From positions 248,001 through 312,000 of the forward strand of contig LATX02000206.1 of assembly GCA_001466705.2 (NCBI GenBank): DNA of 64,000 bases, written 5' to 3'. A program made the position numbers and the translations under genes. Source of the DNA: Moniliophthora roreri. Taxonomy: Eukaryota; Basidiomycota; Agaricomycetes; Agaricales; Marasmiaceae. The number at the start of each line of letters is the position of its first letter. Position 1 is the stretch's first letter. The notes beneath the pieces were generated by a model. That model saw only the letters and a program-made list of their open reading frames with translations. It searched no databases and was not told the DNA's origin. Below, piece after piece: positions 1-10,692 of this stretch.

Positions 1-1383
1 TAACAGTCATCCGACGCAGGAAACTGTCCATGATCCCTGTTTCCCGCGCCCTTTCGAGCGTGAAGTGTGTGATTGTCGGTAATAGGGCCAATGTATCCAT
101 GACGTACGGGAGAGGAACGTTAGATAGGTGAAGGTGTGTGAGAGGGGGTCGAGAACGCGATATAAGCTGATGAAGTTGTGGAGGATTATGGTAGCAAGAA
201 AACCCCACCCAAAGCATGGTAAGTGACGGAAGAGACAGCTGCCGAAAGATATCATGGCTGCCATCTTGCAGCTCCGCGTGGAGACTTTTGATCTGTGAGG
301 TTACGTGCAAATTCGACTCCTGGCGAACCAAATACATGTAGTCCTTGAGCGTTACGTCAGAGAGGTTAGGAGAGTGCAGGAGAATATGTAAAAGACTCTC
401 TATATGGTAATACTCCATCGTGAGCTCGGTCAATGCATTTAAGTTTATTAGTTTGAGGAAATTGCGTCCCACTCCATGAAGGTGCAGGTGAGAGAGTCGC
501 GGTGCTGAACATGCTAAAGTTATAGCATCATATGGTTCTTCGCCCAGCTGGAAACACATGTCCAGTCTCTCCAGAATGGGAAACTCCATAACATGATCTG
601 CGAATCGCTCCCCATCGTAAGGACGCAACACGAAATTTGCGACTTTCCATCGGCAACTGTTCGCCAGCAACTCGTCCGACACTTTTTTGTACTCAAATTC
701 TAACTCGTCGTCAAAATTGTACAAATCTTCGGGGGCTGTGAGAGTGACATTGAGTGGCCTAGATTGAGATTTTTCCAGGCAGAATTCCGTGAACTCGAGA
801 AGCCTATTCGCGGATACCTCGTCGTCCTCCATGTAAACTTTGGCGTCGATAATACACCACAGGCCTGGTTCAGAGTGGATGAGTGCTCTCCAACGACCGC
901 AGACGTGGCTTAAGGTCAGAGGCACTCGACAGGTTGACCAACCTTCATTGCCCTCATCTCGCGCCATGAAGAAGATGCGAAGCAAGAGCTCTGATGGAAG
1001 CCTGCGGATTGTTGTTTTGACCATTCCACCGAGCCTATAGGCAATCTCTAAGAGACACTCGCGCCTCTCTTCCATCTGACGAACAACATCCCGCAGCCTC
1101 TCCAGCTCACTGTTCCACCGATCGATTTCCACGAGCGTTTCTTGAAAGGAACCTCTGAGATATGGAAGCTCGTGGTCAAGAGGATTATGATTCGCGGCAT
1201 GTTCCTTCAGGTAATTTGCAGCTTTTCGTATATGAGGACTTGGTGGGTAGGAGTGTTGACATTGAACGCAAAGTTGGACTGGAGGCGTCTCGAGCAAAGT
1301 CTTGGGCATTATAATTAATGATCGTAGTTTGAATATGGAGTATGTTTACTCACCTTTAAAAACGGATTTGTTTCAAGAGACAT
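1..1383 (-). CDS. F-box protein, copy 1 (3' end outside window)
   Basis: This is probably the substrate-recognition subunit of an SCF ubiquitin ligase. The frame is open from 1300 to the window edge, about 443 residues in all. After an N-terminal helical region (EHAANH, LRDVVRQMEERR) comes an F-box-like block, IRRLPSELLLRIFFMARDEG, then LSHVCGRWRALIHSEPGLWC and leucine-rich LRR-like sequence. A first exon of 30 nt (1383-1354, MSLETNPFLK) ends at a GT and joins in phase 0 to 1300 through an AAG acceptor. The same arrangement occurs in the other three copies, which supports this start over the in-frame ATG at 1309. No stop or frameshift is seen in the visible part. The C-terminus, about 100 residues by comparison with copy 3, lies beyond the edge. 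Targets are unknown. Confidence 0.85.
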
Positions 1384-1459
1384 ATAGAAAAATCAATATC
1401 GGAGAGCAGTAGAGAATAGGCAAGTGATGATGTAGTTGCGGTTGTGACGCGCACCTATC

Positions 1460-1472
1460 GACCGGCCCTAAA
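1460..1472 (-). promoter_or_regulatory. Conserved F-box upstream element
   Basis: Read on the gene strand this is TTTAGGGCCGGTC. It lies 77 nt upstream of the F-box copy 1 ATG. Nearly the same 13-mer lies 69 nt upstream of copy 2 and about the same distance upstream of the 5' remnant near 18.2 kb. Constant position suggests a core-promoter or 5'UTR element, but shared ancestry of the copies would also explain it. Confidence 0.4.
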
Positions 1473-1623
1473 CAGCCTTATTAAAAAATGAAGTATTACT
1501 CCTGCATTTTTCACTTGAGCGTCTGCACCGACACATCGACAGCATTCTACAGCCATGTGATCATCATAACTTACCCACTTACCCACGAGCAACAGCACTT
1601 AAGGATAAACTCTCCCTGTGCCC

Positions 1624-3568
1624 ATGTTCAACATCGACGAGGCCGAGACGGGAATCGAGACTCCAGCAGAGCTCCAAGCAGTATTGGCGCTACAGAATGC
1701 CAAGGAGGTTCTTTTGTCCCTAGATGAGAGTTACCTACCCCCCATTGTGGAGCTGCTTCAGTCGGTGAGTGATGGCCTTGTTTTCTGCCTGAATGTTAAC
1801 CATTGGGCGACTAGGAAGCAAATCTGGCTTTGACTCTCGGAGATTCCAATTATCGAAAACTCTGTTTGAAATGCCTTCGTGCAATAGTCAAGAAACGTCA
1901 CATCTTACCACCTTCATTGTTCCTCGACGAAATCATTCAAGTGGGGACTCATGCGTTACGCGGAGGCGGATTCTCTGCGCGTAAAGTCCATCAGCAATCA
2001 TATAAAATTCCACAATAAGTTTGGCTGCTCAGGATATCTGGAAGGGGTCTTTTCGGAAGCAGACAGTCTGTTTGAAGGTTATGCGGATCCATCTTGAGGC
2101 AAATGAGCGGAAGAGGCAAAAGATCACGAAGGTGCGATTTGGTATCTCTGCCGCATCTTATTCTGTAAGTTGATCCTTGATCAGGCTTTCTGTGAAGAAG
2201 CGATTGTATGGAAACAACTCGACCACCCTAACATAGTCCCACTCTTGGGTGTCAACACCAAACTGTTTTCTCCGGCACTCTGTCTGGTATCACCGTGGAT
2301 GTCAAACGGTGATATAGTCTCCTACCTAGAGGATAACCCTGAACATGACCGCTTGAGATCGGTATGTACAATGAGAATCTCTTACTGACTGACTAACTCG
2401 ATGACGGGCAGGTGTATGAAATCGCTTCCGGCCTAGCATACCTTCATTCGCTTGAACCAATGGTTCTACATGGTGATATCAAAGGCGTGCGTGCAAACCA
2501 TCCATACTTCCTGTTTTCATGTTTTACATTTCGTTTCAGGCCAACATTCTTGTGGATAGTCGTCACAGTTGCCGTTTAGCAGACTTCGGTTTGTCTGCGA
2601 TTATAGAGACTCAACGTATTGATAGTACTACGAGTGGTACGACGAAGGGTACCTTTCGATGGATGGCGCCAGAATTGTATACTTCAGAAGTCGGTGTCAC
2701 GACGAATAATGGAGCTCGAGACATTTATGCGTACGCCTGTACGATTCTCCAGGTACGTGCTCCAATACTTGCCTGTCTGCTCAAATTCCAAATGTGCTCA
2801 TAGATAATGACCGGACAACCGCCCTTCCCCAAGCTCACGGAGGCTGCGGTAATGTTCCAAGTTATGAGCGGAAAACGACCTTCAAGGCCTGCCGACGGAT
2901 GGTGTCCAGACCATATATGGGAGCTGGTTGAGCGATGCTGGTCGCAAGATCCAGGCCAGCGGCCTCTTGCTGCTCAGATCGTAGAATATCTTGGACAGCT
3001 GGTGACAAGCAGTGCGGAAGATGATGTCGACCTCGAGATTTCGTCATCTAATCGACATGGCACGTTTTTGTATTCACTACCGACTTGGCGTTCTGCACGT
3101 ATTCCATTTGGTCTCCCTACAGTGTATCACATTGGGGAAGGAGGCGAGTTATTGTCTCCCAAACTTCGACGCCCTAGTGGCGATATATCACAAAGTGCCA
3201 CGACGACGACACAATACGAACAAAGCGGTGTCGGGGATGAACATACATCATCGTCTCCCCGATCTCAAGGATCCATTGGTCATTCTAGTGTCGATGTGTC
3301 GAGTGATATCAAAGCAGTACCATCACGCGAACACGTACTATCGGTTCGGGCCCTCGATCCGCCGGAAGAGGTTCGAGGCCAGCTGTTCACGAAGAAACCC
3401 AAACACCTTTGGTGGGGACCGGCACAGGCTGGGCAAGGACTACTGAGTCAACTAATGAATCCAGATCCGGAAATGTTTCCCAATTCTCATCCGTACAGGG
3501 TACAGGCGCTACGCAAGCGCACGGATAACCGCCCCTCACGTGTGCAGTTATCCCAAATGGCGATTTGA
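1624..3568 (+). CDS. Tyrosine-kinase-like (TKL) protein kinase
   Basis: This predicts a protein kinase of about 543 residues in seven exons: 1624-1764, 1815-1976, 2033-2131, 2185-2361, 2412-2486, 2540-2752 and 2804-3568. Visible motifs are the glycine loop GGGFS (about residue 97), lysine in CLKVM (about 116), the catalytic loop HGDIKGANIL (about 214), LADFG (about 233) and the APE motif in RWMAPEL. The catalytic HRD is HGD, common in fungal TKL kinases. A serine/threonine-rich tail of about 200 residues follows the kinase domain. Six of seven exon boundaries fit GT-AG with correct phase. The exon 2/3 join needs a GC donor at 1977; the obvious GT donor at 1981 shifts the frame to an early stop. 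The gene is either an unusual splice or a recent frameshift. It runs opposite to the flanking F-box genes. Confidence 0.8.
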
Positions 3569-3849
3569 GCCGTAATGATGCCTGCTCGTATCAATGTCTT
3601 TGTAGAATACCGGAATGTTATATGTACTAATAGATAGCAATGATATCACATTTACCATGACTACGTCTCCTGGAGTCTTAACATGATCTTTTCAGTGACA
3701 TGGATGTGTATGGTGTTAGTATCATCATTTCATTTCAGGCGTACTTATACTTCCTTTCTACATCTTTCAGTTCTCGACGTCGTGCAAGTTTTTGAATGCC
3801 TGATGTTGGTATTATGGCCCAAATCAAGTCGCAGCGTCAATGAATTATT

Positions 3850-4180
3850 TCTATAGTTTAACCAATGCCTTGGCTCAATCTCATCCATCACGTTCCCCTT
3901 GCCCTTCTCATCGGTCATCACAGCGTGCCTTTAGCGACGCATGCTCTCTTTCAACTCTCTCCCTCGCATGTAACACCCGCTTCTTACCCTCCAACGTAGA
4001 TCTTGATCTCATTCACCATTGGCATATCTTTGTACGTTTGCTGAATGCTGCGTCTGCATGTGCATCGGGTGCTGAAGCCGGTGCTAGTACAAGTGTCGGA
4101 GAATTCACAGATGTAACGAACCCTGTAAAGGCTCACAAACTTGGTCGACAGTAGCAGAAAGAATCTAACCGTTACCTTTC
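3850..4180 (-). pseudogene. COG3 C-terminal fragment (relic 3)
   Basis: This stretch aligns base by base, with many substitutions and indels, to the last part of the COG3 pseudogene at 6202-6552. Shared landmarks include the CATCCA block near the 3' end and the GCGTCTGCAT and TGTAAAGG blocks. It starts and ends abruptly and has no continuous frame on the COG3 strand. The 104-codon frame on the opposite strand is antisense to it and is not a gene. It sits just downstream of F-box copy 2, as COG3 relic 1 sits just upstream. Confidence 0.65.
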
Positions 4181-4296
4181 AGCGAAGCGGAAGACCGAAC
4201 TCGTGCGGGCTGGCAGGCCGCCTTGTCCCAGAATGTTGTTGCTTTGATTTTCTAACGGATCAGATATTATATGCAAACATAGGTAGTCTGAACTTC

Positions 4297-5948
4297 TCAA
4301 CAGAACCAGACTTTTACATCCAAACCATTGTCTCGAAGGACATCAAGACGCTGCTGAGTCAACTCCTTCTCAGACTCGCATACCCCACGGAAGGATATCC
4401 TAAAAAACGCCAATCTTTGCCCAAGTTCATCGGGCGTTACACAATAATGTGATTCGACCATGCACAATACATTTTGGATTCGACCCTTTATCTCCATTCT
4501 CAAACCTACGAGGGTGAGGTACACCAGGTTGGGAAGAAGAATGTTGTCGGTCGACTCGGGTCCAACTGTCATCCGACGCAGGAAACTGTCCACATCCTCT
4601 ATATTCCACGGCTTGAATCCGTCAATGAGCTTGAGATGTGTGATCGTCGGCAACAAGGCCAATGTATCCATGACGTCCTGCGCCAGATAGGTGAAGATGC
4701 GTGAGAGGGGGCCGAGAACGCGACATGAACTGATGAAGTCGTGGTGGAGGATCCTGGTAACACCACACCCGAAGCATGGTAAGTGACGGAAGAGACAGCT
4801 GCTCAAAGATGTCGTGACCGCCAGATTGCAACTCTGCGTGGAGACATCTGATCTGTGAGGTTACGTGGAAATTCGACTCCTGGTAAGGCGAACAGTTGTA
4901 GCCTTTGAGTGTTACGTAGGATAGGTTAGGAGAGTACTGTAGAATGTGAAAAAAACCGTCTATGTGGTAATTTTCCATCGTGAGCTCGGACAATGCGTCA
5001 AGGTTAATTGGTTTGAAGTATTTGCGTTCCACTCCACGAAGGTACATGTCAGAGAGTCGCGGTGCTGAAGGTGTGAGAATTATAGCATCGCATGGCCCCC
5101 ACTCATCCCGCCGGCAGCACATATCCAATCTCTCCAGCATGGGAAAGTCTATATTATGATCTGCGAATCGCTCCTCATCGTGGGGATGCAACAAGAAGCT
5201 TGCGAACTTCCATCGACAACTATTCACCAACAACTGGTCCAACGCTTCCGCATAGTCTTCTTTGTACTCATCAGAACGATCCAGATCATCAGGCATCATG
5301 AGAGTGACATTGATTGGCTTGGGTCTGGATCTTTCCAAGCAGAATTTCGTGAACTCTCGGAGCCTGTTCGCGGATACCTGGTCGTCCACTACGTGAAAAT
5401 TGGCTTCGATAATACACCATAGGCCTGGTTCAGAATGGACGAGTGCCCTCCAATGACTGCAGACATGGCTTAGGGTCAGAGGCACTCGACAGGGTGACCG
5501 GTCTTCATTGCCCTCGTCCCGAGCCATGAAGAAGATGCGAAACAAAAGCTGCGGTGAAAGTCTACAGATCATTGTCTTGACCATTCCACCGAGCCTGAAT
5601 GCAATCTCCGCGAGTGACTCGCGCTGTTCCTCCATCTGACGGACAACCTCCCGCAACCTTTCAAATTCACTGTCTCGCTGGTCGATTTCCACGAGCGTTT
5701 CCTGCATGGCTTCACTGAGATATGGCAGTTTGTGATCAAGGGGAGCATGGTTTGCTGGATGTTCCTGCAGGTAATCTCGTGCTTTTCTAATGATAGTAGG
5801 TGCCAAAGGGTAGGTGTATTGACATTGATAGAGCTGAACTGAAGGTGTCTCGAGTAAAGGCTTCGGGCTATGATGTCAGTTTATTCCTGACTATGGTTTA
5901 TTAAACTCTTTCTCTCACCTGTAAGAGCGAGCTCTTTGGGGAAGACAT
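4297..5948 (-). pseudogene. F-box protein, copy 2, frameshifted
   Basis: This is the same family as copy 1. Exon 1 is 5948-5919 (MSSPKSSLLQ), and exon 2 starts at 5860 after an AAG acceptor. The frame runs through the F-box block (MICRLSPQLLFRIFFMARDE, LSHVCSHWRALVHSEPGLWC) and the leucine-rich part to about 4690. There the coding frame shifts. The family C-terminus (MDTLALLPTITHL through RRMTVGPEST to the stop at 4297) continues in another frame. Compared with copy 1, 8 nt are missing between the conserved TCT and GTCATG, which explains the shift. As read, the protein would end at 4622 with a foreign tail. Everything else is well preserved, so the lesion looks recent, or the gene may give a shortened product. 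Confidence 0.75.
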
Positions 5949-6016
5949 AAAGAGGTCAATATCGAAGAGCGGGTGAAAGAGCGAAGTGGACACGCGTGAG
6001 ACATTAGCGATTGATT

Positions 6017-6029
6017 GACTGGCCCTAAA
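6017..6029 (-). promoter_or_regulatory. Conserved F-box upstream element (copy 2)
   Basis: This is the same 13-mer as near copy 1, TTTAGGGCCAGTC on the gene strand, 69 nt upstream of the ATG at 5948. A CG-rich ACGCGTG motif lies just upstream in the gene's orientation. Confidence 0.4.
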
Positions 6030-6201
6030 TGCTCCACACAAAGTAGACACAGATCGCCCAGAACACTCGATATACAGCGGGAATTCAACGGTAAAACGAA
6101 CGATACAATAAAAACGCAGGTAGTGGCGTATCTGGTCATAAAATCATCCAAACATTTCTCGTTTATCAATTTCAAACTGACACCTATTCAGGCGCCAAGT
6201 A

Positions 6202-8560
6202 CTATACTCCCTTAAACCAACCTCTCAGCCCAACCTCATCCATAACCTTCCCCTCACCCTTCTCCCCACTCATGACAACGTGCCTAAAAACCGCATACTC
6301 GTCTTCCACTTTCTTCCTCGTATGATTAACCAACACACCTGCTTCTTGCTCTCCAACATACGCACTAATTTTTTTCACCGTATCTTCATACATTTTCTTG
6401 AAAGCCGCGTCTGCATCGGGTATCGAAGCCGATGCCGATCCAGGTGTTGGTGAATTGACAGAGGTAATGAACACCTGTAAAGGTACACAAACCTCGTTAA
6501 CAGCAGCAGAGATAACGTTCTCGCATACTTGGCGCAAGGATTGGTGTATCATCTGTCCAAAGCAAGCGCGTGTCAGTATCGATTAGCGTTTTCATGAACT
6601 TGTATCGCGTACTCACCCGCTTTGCACCATCAACACTCCTAACGCCCCTTCCAGACCCATCATCTACCACTCCAAACGACACAAGCATGGTAACATCCAC
6701 TCCAAGAAGCGAAGTCAGTGCACCGCCTGCACCACTGGTACCCCAAACCAATCCCGACCTCTCCCTCGACATCGACGTGGAAGCAGGTGCCGCCTCAGGT
6801 TCAGATAACCCAAAGCGATCTGGAACCTCTCTCAACACTAATAGCTGGCGCACGAGGAAGAGGTATCCTTCCAATTTGCTTTTACTCTCTACTACGAGCG
6901 TATCTGAAGCAGGTTGCAGCGACGCATTACATAGCGAAATAGCTTCTTCTGCAATGTCTTGGAATATCACCGGCTGTGAGCATGCTTAGCTGCAACTTTG
7001 AGGAAAGAAACGCACACGTACGTTGACAAAATCTGCCAAATGCTCCAACATCCAGATACACTCTTTGGCCGTTGGATGCCCTTCTGCGGTCAAAGTCACC
7101 TTTTTCTTTCGATGGCGCATAATGCTTGATATCGCTTTGCACGTCAGCTTGGGCTTTTAAGAATAGCCTCGTCGGCGCATCTTGAAGGATAGGTTGCAGA
7201 AGGGCGGGACGTGTGTAGTTTTGATTCGGGGGAGTTCTGGGTCTCTTCGTCTTCCTCGTCATGTACTTCGACCATTAACACTTGTAAGGCTGTGCAAACT
7301 TCGCAGAGCGCAGTAAGCCTTGGTTCGTGGAGAATTCGAGGTCGGAGATTGTCATAGAGGTAGTCGCAAAGTGTTTCGAGGCATTGGCTAGAATGAGTTC
7401 GCGTTAGTAGCTATAGGAAAGAAAAGAGGAGCGACACACTAAAACTGGTCCTCACCGGCATCAAACAACTGCTTGAACAGCTCGTACTCGTCGTTACGTA
7501 GCTCTTTGAGGTAGGTACACCCTGCACGCGTCTACGTCTCTCAGTACAAGCATGCAATAACCAGGTTATGGCACATACCAGCTCGACGACATCCATATTC
7601 CCTGCACTACCCAACTCTACACCCGTTGTCAACTCCTTAACTTGCTCCTTTTCACCACAGGTCCCACCAACACCTTCCTCATCAACAGATACGCGGTATG
7701 ACATTCAGCCAGCAAAAAGCGTATCGGAGCAATTTGTCGTCTTGAGCTCCAGCTCATGCAAGAGAGGCGGCAGTGATGACCCATGACCCTATCTAGATGT
7801 TGGATTGAATAGTGCCAGGGAAAGAAAACGTGTGTACAGCAGATGATGTGTTGTCGCTTGCGTTTTTTCACCTAACCCCAACTGCCTGATGATGTCTCCC
7901 GCCAACGCCCTCAACGAGCCCAGACAAATACATCTTGACGAGTGTCATTGCCCTCGTTAAGCACCAGTTGAATCGTAAAAGGCATAACTTGGCTTCCCAG
8001 AGATAGTTGATGCAAATGTCCACCCGTTTGACCGTGTATAAAAAGTCAGATTGAAGGACGAGTGTCGTGAGGGTGACCCGACTAGTCATTCAGTTAAGAT
8101 ACTCCAACCAGAAAGCCAGTTCCAGAGAACCCTATCTCGTTCCTCTAAAACATGTTCACAGCTCTCTTCTACGCCTCTCCAGCCTTCGAGCATTCCGTCG
8201 GCTTGGTTCTCAACTAGTTCGATTTGAGAAAGCAGGTGATCGTGCGTGTCGAGGTGATTTGTGAGCATGGATACGTGTTGCGTGAAAATGGGCATCTTGG
8301 CTGTGCAAAACGTTTCGTTCGACGAGGGTGTACCAGTCGTAGAATTGTTGAGGAGTTGAGATGGGGTGCTTAGGTAGCAAACCCGCCTGCTGCTACTGGC
8401 GTAAACCTAACCTTGGAGTACCCTGGTCTAAATCCCGCGAGCTTTGGCATCAAAGGTCGGGGCGTAGAAATCCCTTTGCCGTCGGTGAATTGTAAGGGAA
8501 GAAGAGGTTGATTGCGCACGGACCAATGCAGCGTGGTCGGTTCTTTCCTTCTCTAAAGGT
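6202..8560 (-). pseudogene. COG3: COG3 (Sec34) pseudogene, relic 1
   Basis: COG3 is a subunit of the conserved oligomeric Golgi complex, which tethers vesicles at the Golgi. Recognisable pieces in order are LTNHLDTHDHLLSQIELVEN (about 8270), the segment with LLAECHTAYLLMRK (about 7700), LCEVCTALQVLMVEVHDE (about 7260-7310), VQSDIKHY and an intact run from about 7110 with KECIWMLEHLADFVN. The C-terminus runs to 6202. Two introns of about 55-70 nt are still recognisable (near 6970-7020 and 6553-6616). Near 7090 the frame shifts by one base relative to the second copy. Near 8380 a stop interrupts the N-terminal part, and the N-terminus is shortened. The working COG3 gene should lie elsewhere in the genome. 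Confidence 0.7.
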
Positions 8561-10692
8561 TGAGTATCACCCCATCGGTGTATGTTAATACAGGTAGTTG
8601 GTCTGTATGTTTGGAGATTTGGAGGGGGGGAACACTGAGCGACGATTGGATCCTCACAAGATCCTCACAGGTTCTGAATCCGATTGTGGTGGGAGCGTGT
8701 TTACATAGAAATGCAGGATATAGAGGAGAACAATGTGGGCTCGATGGATGTGCTTAGAGTCTTGAGGTGCAGCGATAACAGGGAGCTAGGGAGACAATAA
8801 GCCCTTACTCGCGTCGGCTGGCGCTCAGAGAAGATGTCAGCTCACCTCGCATACTCTCAATCTCCATTGTTCAGAGCTCTGCTTCTCTTCTTCTGTGATA
8901 CCCAGTTTACAGACGTAGTTCCTCATCCATCGCAGCTTCCAATACCGCCTCCTATAATTCCCATTCGGAAGGAAGACGTGTAATAGGCAGGCTGGTTGGC
9001 ATAAAACCGTTCCAAAGCTCAGTGTATTCGGGTTCAGATGACATTGCTGTTACAGTAAAAGAATTAATTAGTTGCGGTATATATCATAAAATTGAAACCG
9101 CTTTACCATGGACTTGGAATTATGACTCGAACACTCCAATCAGAGCTAGGAGGGAAAATCTTGGCCGAGCGTTGAGTCTGACAGTATGGGTAGACCTCCT
9201 GACAGTTACGGGATAAGTCTGGGCTGGTGCAATGAGGAGGATGTTCTTTGAAAAACTTCTGCTAAGTAATCCGTTATGTGACGCTAGCGAGAGTGAGCTT
9301 GAGGACTGAAGTTATGGTGAAAGTACCCAGTCGATGGGTGCGGTGAAACAAGGAGAACATTCTTTTCGAATTTCTCGTAGATTCCATTATGTGACCGTAT
9401 AGAAGAGGGCTGAGCCTAGCGAGAGTGGGCCTGAGAAGTGACGTTGTGGTGGTACCGAAGAAAGCATCGAGTCGACGGGCGCCTATTGACCTTTCTCCGC
9501 AACTTGCACGATGTCGGAGTTCGTTATTTCATTGCCCTCCAAAACGATTTCCGCTATCTGCCGCGATTGAACTAGGTATAAAGTTGGGAGAAATGGAACT
9601 AGAGTTGTCAGGAGGGAGAAGGAGATAATGGGCCTTCTAGCACTATGTGAGTTCACCGGTTAACCTCGTAGTAATCACAACTCTGACGTATTGTTGAAGA
9701 TCTTTTTCTCTTTTGTAATATGAACTCTTGCAAGGAACATTTTCGCACATCATATACATAGTGCTCCCGCTTATACCCTGAAAATTCCAAACATTCACTA
9801 CCGTGCGTCGCTAGTAGCGGGCTGTCATACACACTCTCTCAGCCTCTAAAATCAACACTCCGACGTCGACAGCATTGATTCAAGGCACAGAGTGTCATTG
9901 GGATACAGCTCACCATCTCAGTAGAGGACCTACTGTGTCGCCCGTCTAATCTTTCAATACACGTTGGAACTTGCATTCCTGTGATATGAGTACTTTGAGG
10001 AGTGTTACTAAACTGAACCCGATCATTCAACAGTGATAGCGCCAGCGACCAATCTCTCAAGCCGTACCTCATACTCACATCCACCCGATGATTACCGCGA
10101 CTCTTTCATCATTACGACCATCACTCTTCAAGCTCCGGGATCTGGCAACCGGGGATGGATCGGGATATGGAATATGGACACTGGAGAGCAGGAAATCAAC
10201 TGGGATCTGGAAAGGGATTAAAAGGGTTGGTGTGAGTGCTAATCAAGGTCATGCTGGGAAAAGTATTCAATTCCAACAAATTGATAGATAGATACAAAGC
10301 GCGCAAATTTACTTTGTTGCGCTCTTGAAGAAATGAGCTGGCCAGTTGTTTAGATTCTCGTTGTTATCCCAAGACTATTCTGGACCATAGGTGATTCTGG
10401 AGGCCCAGTGTTCACCGGGTCGAAGGCAATGGCACATGAGTGCAGGAGATTGAACGAAATAGTGCGCCTTTTACTTTAACGCTCACCGTTAATTTTCGCC
10501 CACGAATGCAGGAAGGCAGTACATGGTGATTGACGCTGTCACCTTATCGCCTTTGCAAGCTGTTCATCCAATCTCATTCGTCGAACCTCGTGTCGACTGA
10601 CATATAAGATGCTGTAGGTTTTCTTGCTCCCAACAATCCATTCTTGCCCTTTTATTATCACCATCTTGCTCTCATAACCGCTGCTGTAAACC
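8561..10692. other. Long stretch without a recognisable gene
   Basis: Only short, unrelated frames occur on both strands, none with a recognisable motif or a plausible splice chain. The stretch contains an imperfect direct repeat (see 9236-9490). The last 100 bases before 10693 hold an ACATATAAG TATA-like motif (about 10600) and pyrimidine-rich sequence, fitting a promoter for the next gene. Confidence 0.5.
9236..9490. repeat. Imperfect tandem duplication, about 130 bp
   Basis: Two diverged units are seen. Each has a TTATGTGAC block, then CTAGCGAGAGTG, then TGACGTTGTGGT or its diverged form, then a GTCGATGGG or GTCGACGGG block. The first CTAGCGAGAGTG lies near 9287 and the second near 9417. 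It is non-coding. Confidence 0.5.

Noticed and set aside
3840..4154. 104-codon plus-strand frame
   Set aside because: Antisense to the C-terminal COG3 fragment.
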